Of a DNA stretch of 13,889 nucleotides, positions 8,382 to 13,889 are shown in pieces (position 1 is the stretch's first letter; each line of letters opens with the position of its first letter). The position numbers were made by a program, and so were the translations under genes. The stretch comes from Hungateiclostridiaceae bacterium UBA1305 (GTDB taxonomy: Bacteria; Bacillota; Clostridia; Acetivibrionales; DTU013): positions 1 through 13,889 of the forward strand of contig DBTX01000003.1 of NCBI GenBank assembly GCA_002307275.1, written 5' to 3'. The notes beneath the pieces are model-generated. The model was not told the DNA's origin. It made no database searches and saw nothing but the letters and a program-made list of their open reading frames with translations.

Positions 8382-9308
8382 ATGGATATTTTATGCGTTG
8401 GACAATTGGTGGCGGATATCCTGGTGAAGCCTGTGGACGGTGTGGATTACTCCGTTGACACGAAAAGAGTGGAGCAGATAGTAGTTAAAAATGGCGGAGA
8501 CTCGATGAATACGGCTATCGCTCTGGCAAAGCTTGAAAATAAGGTGGGCTTCGCAGGCAAAGTCGGAGATGACAGCTTCGGCAAATACCTTATGGAAGTC
8601 ATAAGCAGCTGCAATATCGATGTCAGCGGACTAAAAATTACAAAGGATGCCGCCACATCTTCGGTGATAGTACTGATTAACTCCAAGGGAGAAAGGACAT
8701 TTCTCTACTACGGGGGTGCTAATGATAAATTTGCGTTTGAAGATATTGATCTATCCCTGCTCGATGTATGCAAAATCGTGCATGCAGGAGGCACATATCT
8801 GCTGCCCGGCTTTGACGGAAAGGGGGCGGCGGAATTGTTCAAGCTGGCCCGTTCCAGAGGAAAGCTTACTTCCATGGATGTTACATGGGACACGACGGGG
8901 CGCTGGCTGGAAGTCATAAGGCCTTGCCTTGGTTATCTGGACTATTTCATGCCGAGTTACAATGAAGCGGTGCATATTACAGGCAGGGAAAACCCTAAAG
9001 AGATCGCGCAATTTTTACTGGAGCAGGGAGTCGGGACGGTTGTCTTGAAGCTTGGCAAGGACGGCTGTTATGTGAAGGGGAAAGATGTGGAGTTTTACCA
9101 CAGTGCCTATGACGTCAAGGTTGCTGATACTACAGGCGCAGGAGATTCGTTCGTTGCAGGCTTTTTAACCGGCCTCAAAAAAAAGTGGAGCCTCAGCGAA
9201 TGCGCGCAGTTCGCCTCAGCGGTTTCAGCCTGCTGCATACAGCAGTTAGGTGCGACTATGGGAGTGCGGAATTTTAATGGAACACTTGATTTTATCAAAA
9301 GTTATTAA
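8382..9308 (+). CDS. PfkB-family carbohydrate kinase
   Basis: Cytoplasmic ATP-dependent sugar kinase of 308 aa in the ribokinase/PfkB fold. The N-terminal substrate region contains NGGDSMNTAIALAKL, and the nucleotide end carries DTTGAGDSF at 249-257 with anion-hole glycines and catalytic base D255. Both PfkB signatures are intact. The substrate cannot be fixed by these motifs; family members phosphorylate ribose, fructose, tagatose-6-phosphate, ketodeoxy acids and others. Lying between a glycosidase and a class II aldolase, and before an isomerase-like gene, it probably phosphorylates the ketose made from the released sugar. The ATG has AAGGCGG 8 bases upstream. It is 47 bases from the glycosidase gene and 18 bases from the aldolase gene, so they form one transcription unit. 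Confidence 0.9.
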   Translation: MDILCVGQLVADILVKPVDGVDYSVDTKRVEQIVVKNGGDSMNTAIALAKLENKVGFAGKVGDDSFGKYLMEVISSCNIDVSGLKITKDAATSSVIVLINSKGERTFLYYGGANDKFAFEDIDLSLLDVCKIVHAGGTYLLPGFDGKGAAELFKLARSRGKLTSMDVTWDTTGRWLEVIRPCLGYLDYFMPSYNEAVHITGRENPKEIAQFLLEQGVGTVVLKLGKDGCYVKGKDVEFYHSAYDVKVADTTGAGDSFVAGFLTGLKKKWSLSECAQFASAVSACCIQQLGATMGVRNFNGTLDFIKSY

Positions 9309-9326
9309 CAGAAAGGAAATTTAGCC

Positions 9327-10178
9327 ATGATACAGCATTCATTGAAAGAATTACTGAAAAAAGCAGACCAGGGGGGGTATGCCATCCCTTCCTTCAACTA
9401 TTCCGACATCTGGGATTTCCTTGCCATAATTGAAGCGGCAGAGGAAGAGGAGGCGCCCGTAATGATCGCCTCCAACCCATTGGTAGTAATGGACATCGGT
9501 GTCGAATTATGCGGTGCATTCGGAAAAGCAGCCATGGAAAAGGCAAAAACACCTCTGATCCATCACCTGGATCATTCATTCAGGGTAGATATGTGTAAAT
9601 CGGCAATTGATTATGGATATCCGTCTGTCATGATCGACGCGTCCAAATATTCACTCAAAGAGAATATCAAAGCCGTGCAGGAGGTCGTAGCATACGCGCA
9701 CCCACAGGGGGTACACGTTGAAGCTGAGATCGGTAAAATCAAAGGGAAAGGGATTGAAGGCGATTTCAAGGGGGGAGACTTCCTCGTGCAGGTGGATGAG
9801 GCTGCCGCTCTGGTAAAGGAGACCGGCGTCGACTCACTGGCTGTGGGTATAGGGACGGCGCACGGGTTCTATGAAGGGAAGCCTGAGATCAATTTCCAGC
9901 GTCTGGCCGAGGTAAATAAAGCTATAGATACTCCGCTGGTACTGCACGGCGGGACGGGAATCCCGGAGGAAGACATCCGGAAAGCGATCAAAAACGGAAT
10001 CAACAAGGTGAATGTGGGAACCATTATTCACTGCACATATATGAATAATTTACGGGAAGAACTCGTTAAGATGGGACCGAATCCGTACACACTTGACGTT
10101 GTTAAACCGGTAAAAGAGAAGATAAAGGAAGTAGTAAAGATGTGGATCAGGACATGCATGGTCAATGGAAAGGCCTGA
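9327..10178 (+). CDS. Class II ketose-(bis)phosphate aldolase, GatY/KbaY/FbaA family
   Basis: Zinc-dependent aldolase of 283 aa that should split a ketose phosphate into dihydroxyacetone phosphate and an aldehyde. The HHLDHS motif supplies catalytic D82 and zinc ligand H83. The other ligands are H179 in GTAHGFY and H207 in LVLHGGTGI. The NKVNVGT phosphate-binding motif is present. Length and residue spacing match the GatY/KbaY tagatose-bisphosphate aldolases of enterobacteria nearly residue for residue (H83, H180 and H208 there), but IolJ and ordinary fructose-bisphosphate aldolases share the motifs, so substrate is open. No partner resembling the GatZ/KbaZ subunit is in the window. The start ATG has AAAGGA 9 bases upstream. 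It is co-directional with the kinase before it and the isomerase-like gene after it, suggesting an isomerase-kinase-aldolase set. Confidence 0.9.
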   Translation: MIQHSLKELLKKADQGGYAIPSFNYSDIWDFLAIIEAAEEEEAPVMIASNPLVVMDIGVELCGAFGKAAMEKAKTPLIHHLDHSFRVDMCKSAIDYGYPSVMIDASKYSLKENIKAVQEVVAYAHPQGVHVEAEIGKIKGKGIEGDFKGGDFLVQVDEAAALVKETGVDSLAVGIGTAHGFYEGKPEINFQRLAEVNKAIDTPLVLHGGTGIPEEDIRKAIKNGINKVNVGTIIHCTYMNNLREELVKMGPNPYTLDVVKPVKEKIKEVVKMWIRTCMVNGKA

Positions 10179-10223
10179 GATGCCAGCATGAAACAGGAAA
10201 AGCATATAAACGGGGGAATGAAA

Positions 10224-11651
10224 ATGAACGGATTTAAAATAGGTTTAATAGGGGTAACACAGGCGAATTTTCAGGGTAACAAGCATCATATTTTTGAACA
10301 GTCGGTGAAGAGTCTCAACCAGATGGCGGAAGAACTGAAGTATGATTTATATGTTTACCCGAATTTTGTGATTACCGGCGAGGAGGCTGTAAAAGCCAAA
10401 AAGGCGGTTGAAGCGGAAAAGGTGGATTTTCTTTTGATCCAAAGCACTACATTTGCAGCCGGAGAGATCATCATACAGCTGGCAAGGACCGACGCATACC
10501 TGGGATTGTGGGCTATTCCGGAGACTTCCTTCAAGGGGTCCAATTTCGTCGATTCCACCAATTCGTTTTGCGGTGTGAACATGTACGGCAGCATTATTGC
10601 AAACTATTTGAAGGAATATTCGATTAAATACAAATGGTTTTACGGTTATGCGGACAATGAGTTATTCCATAGGCGGTTTAAAATTTCGGTAAAAGCGCTG
10701 ACTGCCATCAAAAAATTAAAGAACTCAAAGGTGGCGCTTATAGGCGGGATTGCGCCCGGATTCAACGATCTCTATTTCGATGAAAGGGTGGGCCAAAAAA
10801 GACTGGGTATAGAAATCCAAAGAAACCATGAGTTCTCAGAAATACAGCAAAGAGCCCATTCATATAGTACATCGGAAGTTGAGGCAGTGCTGGGGACAAT
10901 AAACTGCGGGTATGCCTGCTGTTCCGATGCATCTTCGGAAGGCATGGAAATACATGCAAGGTATTACAAGGCTTATCTGGATTTCAGCAGGGAATACGGG
11001 TATGATGCCCTCGGTGTAAGCTGCTGGCCCAAAATACAGGAGGAATGCCTGGCATGCTCAATTATAGGCAAACTGAACCGGAACGGTATTCCTGCAGCCT
11101 GTGAAGGCGATCTGCCCGGCGCGGTCAGTATGCTTTTCCAAAAATACATTGCGGAACAGTCGACGACATTGATGGATTTGTCCGGAATGGATGAAGAGGA
11201 CCAGACCGTGCTGATGTGGCACTGCGGTCCCTCCCCGGAAGATTATGCCGATTCCAGGGGAACTGCCCTCACATACAGCTATCAGCCGACAGACCCGGAG
11301 AATGTTAAAAAAGTTGGGCTGATCCACGACATGGTATTTAAACCGCAGCCAGTCACTTTCATGAGGTTTACCGGAGAATGGGACAGAATGTTCCTGCTCG
11401 ATGGAAAGGTGATCGATCGGCCCAAAGACAGCCCGAACGGCAGCCGGGGCTGGATAGGCAACCTCAGGCTTAATCGGCGGGAAATCAGCGTGAGAAACCT
11501 GATGAATACCATCCTGGTACAGGGTTTCCAGCATCACTATCCCATGATGGCAGGCGATATCACGGAGGAACTGATGGAAGCCGCGGCGTGGCTTGACTTG
11601 AAAATGATGGAAGAAGTGAGTTATGAGAACTATCTTCAAAACAGAGGATAA
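10224..11651 (+). CDS. L-fucose/L-arabinose isomerase-family protein
   Basis: Cytoplasmic protein of 475 aa resembling the L-fucose isomerase and related (COG2407-type) fold; members interconvert aldoses and ketoses with a divalent metal. Candidate metal ligands are E294 and D296 in ACEGDLPGA, preceded by a CWPKIQEE segment (C267, E273/E274), with H333 in MWHCGPSP. These correspond to the Glu, Asp and His seen in this superfamily. Seven cysteines fall within about 80 residues around this site, several next to the putative ligands. The open frame extends back to ATG 10188, but ATG 10224 has GGGGGA 7 bases upstream and begins MNGFKIGLIG, a natural first strand, so I prefer it. Two stop codons in tandem end it. 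The sugar is not predictable; galactose to tagatose is a hypothesis from context. L-fucose-isomerase relatives also act in sulfoquinovose breakdown, so other hexoses remain possible. Confidence 0.82.
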   Translation: MNGFKIGLIGVTQANFQGNKHHIFEQSVKSLNQMAEELKYDLYVYPNFVITGEEAVKAKKAVEAEKVDFLLIQSTTFAAGEIIIQLARTDAYLGLWAIPETSFKGSNFVDSTNSFCGVNMYGSIIANYLKEYSIKYKWFYGYADNELFHRRFKISVKALTAIKKLKNSKVALIGGIAPGFNDLYFDERVGQKRLGIEIQRNHEFSEIQQRAHSYSTSEVEAVLGTINCGYACCSDASSEGMEIHARYYKAYLDFSREYGYDALGVSCWPKIQEECLACSIIGKLNRNGIPAACEGDLPGAVSMLFQKYIAEQSTTLMDLSGMDEEDQTVLMWHCGPSPEDYADSRGTALTYSYQPTDPENVKKVGLIHDMVFKPQPVTFMRFTGEWDRMFLLDGKVIDRPKDSPNGSRGWIGNLRLNRREISVRNLMNTILVQGFQHHYPMMAGDITEELMEAAAWLDLKMMEEVSYENYLQNRG

Positions 11652-11673
11652 TAAAGACGGAGGTAATAAATTT

Positions 11674-12162
11674 ATGCGTCAGGTTTCAGTAAAGCGGTTA
11701 ACCTGTGATGACTTCAAAGAATACGGTACATTTGCCAACATGGTTAATCCCGCTGCTTCAAGGCTGGGCAGCGAGCCGGTTGAGTTTTACAAGGATATGG
11801 CGGTATTAAATCTGGGGAATAGCTCCACAGCCTCGTTTTCGACCTGTCGTATCCTTAAGCGGGACAATATTGTAGAAGAGCTTGAATTTCATAATCATAC
11901 CGGAGAGGGTATGCTGCCGCTGGATGGGGACATATTGCTGACATTTGCCCCTCCAACTGCTGTTGGAGAGATCCCGGCGGATTCCGTAGAGGTATTTTAT
12001 GTGCCGCAGGGTACAGCGGTGGTCATTAAGCCGGGCGTTTGGCATTGTGCCGCCTTTTCTTCAGGAAAGGACTGCGTCAATGTACTGATCGTGCTCCCGG
12101 AAAGAGTATATGTGAATGATTGCCATATTGTATCATTAAAGGAAAAAATACTGATTAAGTAA
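11674..12162 (+). CDS. Small cupin resembling ureidoglycolate lyase (AllA-like), role unknown
   Basis: Protein of 162 aa from the chosen start. It resembles the ureidoglycolate lyase/AllA cupin family in length and layout: an N-terminal FKEYGTFANMVNPA segment, a central histidine pair (H73, H75) followed by MLPLDGDILLTFAP, and a late PGVWH (P120-H124) where AllA has its GVWH motif. No other purine or allantoin gene is present, and the gene sits inside a sugar operon, so ureide breakdown is unlikely here. A sugar-ring, lactone or keto-sugar step is possible, but this is inference. The longest frame starts at ATG 11623 inside the isomerase gene with no ribosome site. ATG 11674 has GGAGG 10 bases upstream and gives the normal family length. 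The -35 box of the next gene begins immediately after the stop. Confidence 0.75.
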   Translation: MRQVSVKRLTCDDFKEYGTFANMVNPAASRLGSEPVEFYKDMAVLNLGNSSTASFSTCRILKRDNIVEELEFHNHTGEGMLPLDGDILLTFAPPTAVGEIPADSVEVFYVPQGTAVVIKPGVWHCAAFSSGKDCVNVLIVLPERVYVNDCHIVSLKEKILIK

Positions 12163-12192
12163 TTGACAGCTGAAAAAGAATTGAAATACAAT
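12163..12192 (+). promoter_or_regulatory. Near-consensus sigma-A promoter for the ribokinase-type gene
   Basis: A perfect TTGACA (12163-12168) and TACAAT (12187-12192) are separated by 18 bases, 11 of 12 consensus matches in a 63-base gap. The expected start is near 12199, about 27 bases before the TTG start codon. The downstream gene can therefore be expressed without the main operon signal. Confidence 0.7.
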
Positions 12193-12225
12193 CTGTGAGA
12201 GCACTTTTATTAAGAAAGGAACAGG

Positions 12226-13149
12226 TTGAAATTGAACAGGATTGTTGTGCTTGGAAGCTTGAACATGGACCTGGTGATAGCCGCACCCAGAATGCCCGTG
12301 ATGGGTGAAACCATATTCGGCAAGGGATTCATGACATCACCCGGAGGAAAAGGCGCCAACCAGGCAGTTGCTGCATCAAGGCTTGGCGGAGAGGTCGCGA
12401 TGATTGGGTGTGTGGGTGACGATTTGTTTGGAAGGGAACTTGTTGAGAACTTGCGGGCAAACCTGGTGGCGGCAGAAAATGTCAGGATGTTGAAAGAGGT
12501 CCCGACAGGAGTAGCAGTCATTACTGTTGTGAATGGCGACAACTGCATCATCCTTGATTCCGGGGCGAATCACTCTGTCAAACCGCAGGATATTACTCCC
12601 ATGGAGAGTCTGATAAAGTCTGCTGACATTTTACTTCTGCAATTGGAGATTCCTCTGGAAACGGTTGAGAAAGCAGTTGAGATTGCAGTAAGAAATGGTG
12701 TGAAAGTAATCCTGAATCCGGCGCCGGCTCTCAATCTTCCGGTTGAACTTCTCAAGCGGGTTGATGTACTGACTCCCAATGAGTCCGAATGCGAATACAT
12801 CACCGGCGTAGAGTGCGGCACAGTGGAGGCTGCCGGAAAGGCTGCCGAATGCCTTTTGGAAAAGGGTATAAAACAGGTTGCCGTCACCATGGGGGCCAAA
12901 GGCGTAGTATATAATGCCGGGAAACGGATTGTGCATAAGGGCGTACCCATGGTGAAGGCAATAGATACGACAGCGGCGGGTGATTCCTTTTCAGGTGCGC
13001 TTGCCGTCGCATTATCCAATGATAAGGATATGGATGAGGCAATTGAATTTGCAAACACTGTAGCCACCCTGACCGTAACGAAAAAGGGGGCTCAGAATTC
13101 GCTGCCTTATTTGAAGGATGTCCGCGCTTGGTTAATGGATCAGCGGTGA
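12226..13149 (+). CDS. rbsK: Ribokinase-family sugar kinase
   Basis: PfkB-superfamily kinase of 307 aa, close in length and motifs to ribokinase. It shows GSLNMDLV at 10-17, the PGGKGANQAVAASRLGG region (G40-N45), a TPNESE stretch, and DTTAAGDSF at 247-255 with catalytic D253. DTTAAGD rather than DTTGAGD is the typical ribokinase form, so D-ribose or a similar furanose is the likely substrate, though a ketose or ketose phosphate from this operon cannot be excluded. No ribose transporter gene is nearby. The start is TTG at 12226 with AAAGGA 5 bases before it; a second TTG at 12232 with 11-base spacing is possible. The first downstream in-frame ATG would delete the conserved N-terminal strand. 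It has its own promoter, setting it apart from the genes before it. No intrinsic terminator is seen after it. Confidence 0.88.
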   Translation: MKLNRIVVLGSLNMDLVIAAPRMPVMGETIFGKGFMTSPGGKGANQAVAASRLGGEVAMIGCVGDDLFGRELVENLRANLVAAENVRMLKEVPTGVAVITVVNGDNCIILDSGANHSVKPQDITPMESLIKSADILLLQLEIPLETVEKAVEIAVRNGVKVILNPAPALNLPVELLKRVDVLTPNESECEYITGVECGTVEAAGKAAECLLEKGIKQVAVTMGAKGVVYNAGKRIVHKGVPMVKAIDTTAAGDSFSGALAVALSNDKDMDEAIEFANTVATLTVTKKGAQNSLPYLKDVRAWLMDQR

Positions 13150-13170
13150 TTAAGCGAGTTGCAGAAATAA

Positions 13171-13389
13171 TTGAAGCACGGTTGTATAGGGTATCCTGTG
13201 TTCCAGCCGTCAGTCCGTAAGCATGAGTTTGCGGCCATTTCTTGTAAGAAAAACCGGGCCGGAACCGAATGAATCGATGCAGCAAAAGGAACTTATGTAA
13301 CTTATTCAAAGCATAATGCGGTCTTTGGTTTCAAGAAGGGAATGCAGATCTTTGAAGCACGATCCCTGGATGCAGATAAAACTGAATAA
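13171..13389 (+). pseudogene. Degraded fragment resembling a DUF4309/YjgB-type protein
   Basis: The frame that ends at TAA 13387-13389 encodes IDAAKGTYVTYSKHNAVF followed by GFKKGMQIFEARSLDADKTE. From memory of the family this resembles the KGtYatYs...FGfnKG..IFEvRS core of DUF4309 (YjgB-like) secreted proteins. An in-frame TGA at 13270-13272 precedes it, where relatives often seem to have an aromatic residue before the core (TE-stop-IDAAKG), so a TGG to TGA change is plausible. Upstream codons back to 13171 are open but match poorly, and no signal peptide or start with a ribosome site is visible. The family call is from memory and unconfirmed; that it is a broken coding fragment is more secure than its name. 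Confidence 0.4.
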
Positions 13390-13521
13390 GATGCCTCCAG
13401 TCTAATATTTTCGACTAATGATGTCAATGAAGAAACAGTGATGGGCGGCAGAGGTTGGCTTCCGGCTGTTTATTCGCTGTTGCGACTATAGGCGGTATTG
13501 GTGAAATTTTTCCATTGGCTA

Positions 13522-13550
13522 TTGACATTATGGTCTAACGACATTAAACT
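13522..13550 (+). promoter_or_regulatory. Promoter of the BlaI-family repressor gene
   Basis: A perfect TTGACA at 13522-13527 and TAAACT at 13545-13550 (4 of 6 matches) are spaced by 17 bases. The -10 lies inside the first of two dyad operators, so a bound repressor would block polymerase. The transcription start would fall near 13557, at the beginning of the second operator. Confidence 0.6.
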
Positions 13551-13576
13551 TATATTGTGGTTTAATGACATTAAAC
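13533..13576. promoter_or_regulatory. Two tandem dyad operators of the BlaI-family repressor
   Basis: The second site, GTTTAATGACATTAAAC (13560-13576), is a perfect dyad of 8+1+8 bases. The first (13533-13549) is the same dyad with two changes in its left arm. Each sits in a 22-bp direct repeat (13531-13552 and 13558-13579) that matches at 20 of 22 positions, with a period of 27 bases. One overlaps the -10 box and the other the expected start of transcription. This is the arrangement expected for negative autoregulation by a BlaI/MecI/CopY dimer. Confidence 0.75.
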
Positions 13577-13593
13577 TTAAGGGGCGAGGGTTT

Positions 13594-13866
13594 ATGGAAG
13601 ATTATAAATTAGGAGTTATGGAAACGAAGTTTGCGGAGCTCATGTGGGACAATGAGCCTATCTCATCGGGCGACCTGGTGAAGCTTTGCGAAAAGGAATT
13701 AACCTGGAAAAAGTCCACTACCTACACAATGCTGCGCCGGCTTTGCGAACGCGGTATTTTTCAGAATAAAGGCAGCAGTATTTCTTCTCTTCTTAGCAAG
13801 CAGGAGTTCAATGCCCTGCAGAGTGAGAAATTTGTGGAGTGGACAGGAACTTGCTTTTCATTATAG
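13594..13866 (+). pseudogene. BlaI/MecI/CopY-family transcriptional repressor, C-terminus lost
   Basis: Winged-helix repressor that begins MEDYKLGVMETKFAELMWDN, continues with the recognition region LTWKKSTTYTMLRRLCERGIF, and keeps the DNA-binding domain (about residues 1-75). Family members are usually 120-130 aa and end with a helical dimerisation domain that also carries the protease cleavage region in BlaI/MecI. Here the family-like sequence stops after residue 82 (SEKFVE). Eight unrelated residues (WTGTCFSL) and a stop follow, encoded by the repeats at the right edge. The protein would be about 90 aa and probably could not dimerise well. The start is ATG 13594, with AAGGGG 9 bases upstream; the frame is open farther upstream but runs through the operators. 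The BlaR-type sensor often encoded after such a repressor would lie beyond the window, if present. Function as a repressor is uncertain. Confidence 0.75.
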
Positions 13867-13889
13867 TGGATAGGAACTTGCTTGTGGAT
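13838..13889. mobile_element. Probable end of an insertion sequence with iterated terminal repeats
   Basis: AGTGGACAGGAACTTGCTT (13838-13856) recurs at 13865-13883 with one change (GGATAGG for GGACAGG), 27 bases on. A third copy seems to begin at 13884-13889 (GTGGAT), 18 bases after the equivalent bases of the second, before the window ends. Coding similarity of the repressor stops exactly where the repeats begin. Repeated transposase-binding sites at an end are a feature of IS21-type elements, so that is my first guess. No transposase gene is inside the window, so the family is not established. Confidence 0.5.

Larger units (their letters stand above)
13150..13593 (+). other. Gene-poor stretch with decayed coding remnants
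   Basis: Between the kinase stop and the repressor start, 444 bases hold no intact gene. The middle part contains a recognisable fragment (separate entry). Further on, at 13458-13538, one frame encodes a short hydrophobic run (LFAVATIGGIGEIFPLAI) ending in a stop, which could be the tail of a lost membrane protein or chance. The last 75 bases carry the promoter and operators of the repressor gene. No terminator hairpin with a T-run was found. Confidence 0.6.

Noticed and set aside
11058..11639. A 193-codon minus-strand open frame across the isomerase-like gene
   Set aside because: It is antisense to a motif-bearing gene, has no convincing ribosome site, and its product is compositionally unlike a real protein.
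12570..13067. A 165-codon minus-strand open frame inside the ribokinase gene
   Set aside because: Low-complexity Ser/Thr/Ala-rich shadow of the kinase coding strand.
13498..13593. N-terminal extension of the repressor from GTG-type starts upstream
   Set aside because: The extension would encode the operators themselves, and the family N-terminus begins at ATG 13594 with a ribosome site.
13531..13889. Shared 27-bp period of the operator repeats and the right-edge repeats as one repeat system
   Set aside because: The repeated sequences are unrelated, so the equal spacing is most likely coincidence.

Overview
The window looks like chromosomal DNA of an anaerobic Bacillota, probably class Clostridia. 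The reasons are moderate GC content, strong AGGAGG-type ribosome sites, a YesM/YesN-type two-component pair beside a CUT1 sugar ABC transporter without its own ATPase, and a clostridial-style BlaI-family repressor. This is inferred from gene content and style; no species can be named. All clear genes are on the + strand.

Layout. (1) 96-3515: a membrane sensor histidine kinase (YesM type) and its REC-AraC response regulator (YesN type). (2) 3516-3685: a control region with a candidate promoter, direct repeats and a perfect 12-bp palindrome near the expected transcription start. (3) 3686-6907: a sugar-binding lipoprotein and two CUT1 permeases; a perfect 16-bp stem-loop sits between the binding protein and the permeases. 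(4) 7015-12162: a catabolic block with a GH4 alpha-galactosidase-type NAD/metal glycosidase (CHSV signature), a PfkB-family sugar kinase, a class II GatY/KbaY-size aldolase, an L-fucose/L-arabinose isomerase-family protein and a small ureidoglycolate-lyase-like cupin. (5) 12163-13149: a ribokinase-family gene with its own near-consensus promoter and a TTG start. (6) 13150-13593: decayed DNA holding a fragment that resembles a DUF4309/YjgB protein, then a promoter with two tandem dyad operators. (7) 13594-13889: a BlaI/MecI/CopY-family repressor that loses its C-terminus where iterated 19-bp repeats begin, probably the end of an insertion sequence.

How it may work (inference): the two-component system senses an external alpha-glycoside or a related signal and activates the transporter and catabolic genes. 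The lipoprotein and permeases import the oligosaccharide using an ATPase encoded elsewhere. The GH4 enzyme cleaves it in the cytoplasm. The isomerase, kinase(s) and aldolase would then take the released sugar to triose-type products. If the sugar is galactose, the set fits a route galactose to tagatose to phosphorylated tagatose to trioses that needs neither Leloir enzymes nor a PTS. No galactokinase, uridylyltransferase or PTS gene is in the window. The role of the small cupin is unknown, and it is the most likely place for unknown chemistry.

Several longest-ORF starts were moved to internal starts with better ribosome sites: response regulator 1914, first permease 5171, isomerase-like 10224, cupin 11674, repressor 13594. 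No tRNA, rRNA, CRISPR array or convincing intrinsic terminator was seen.
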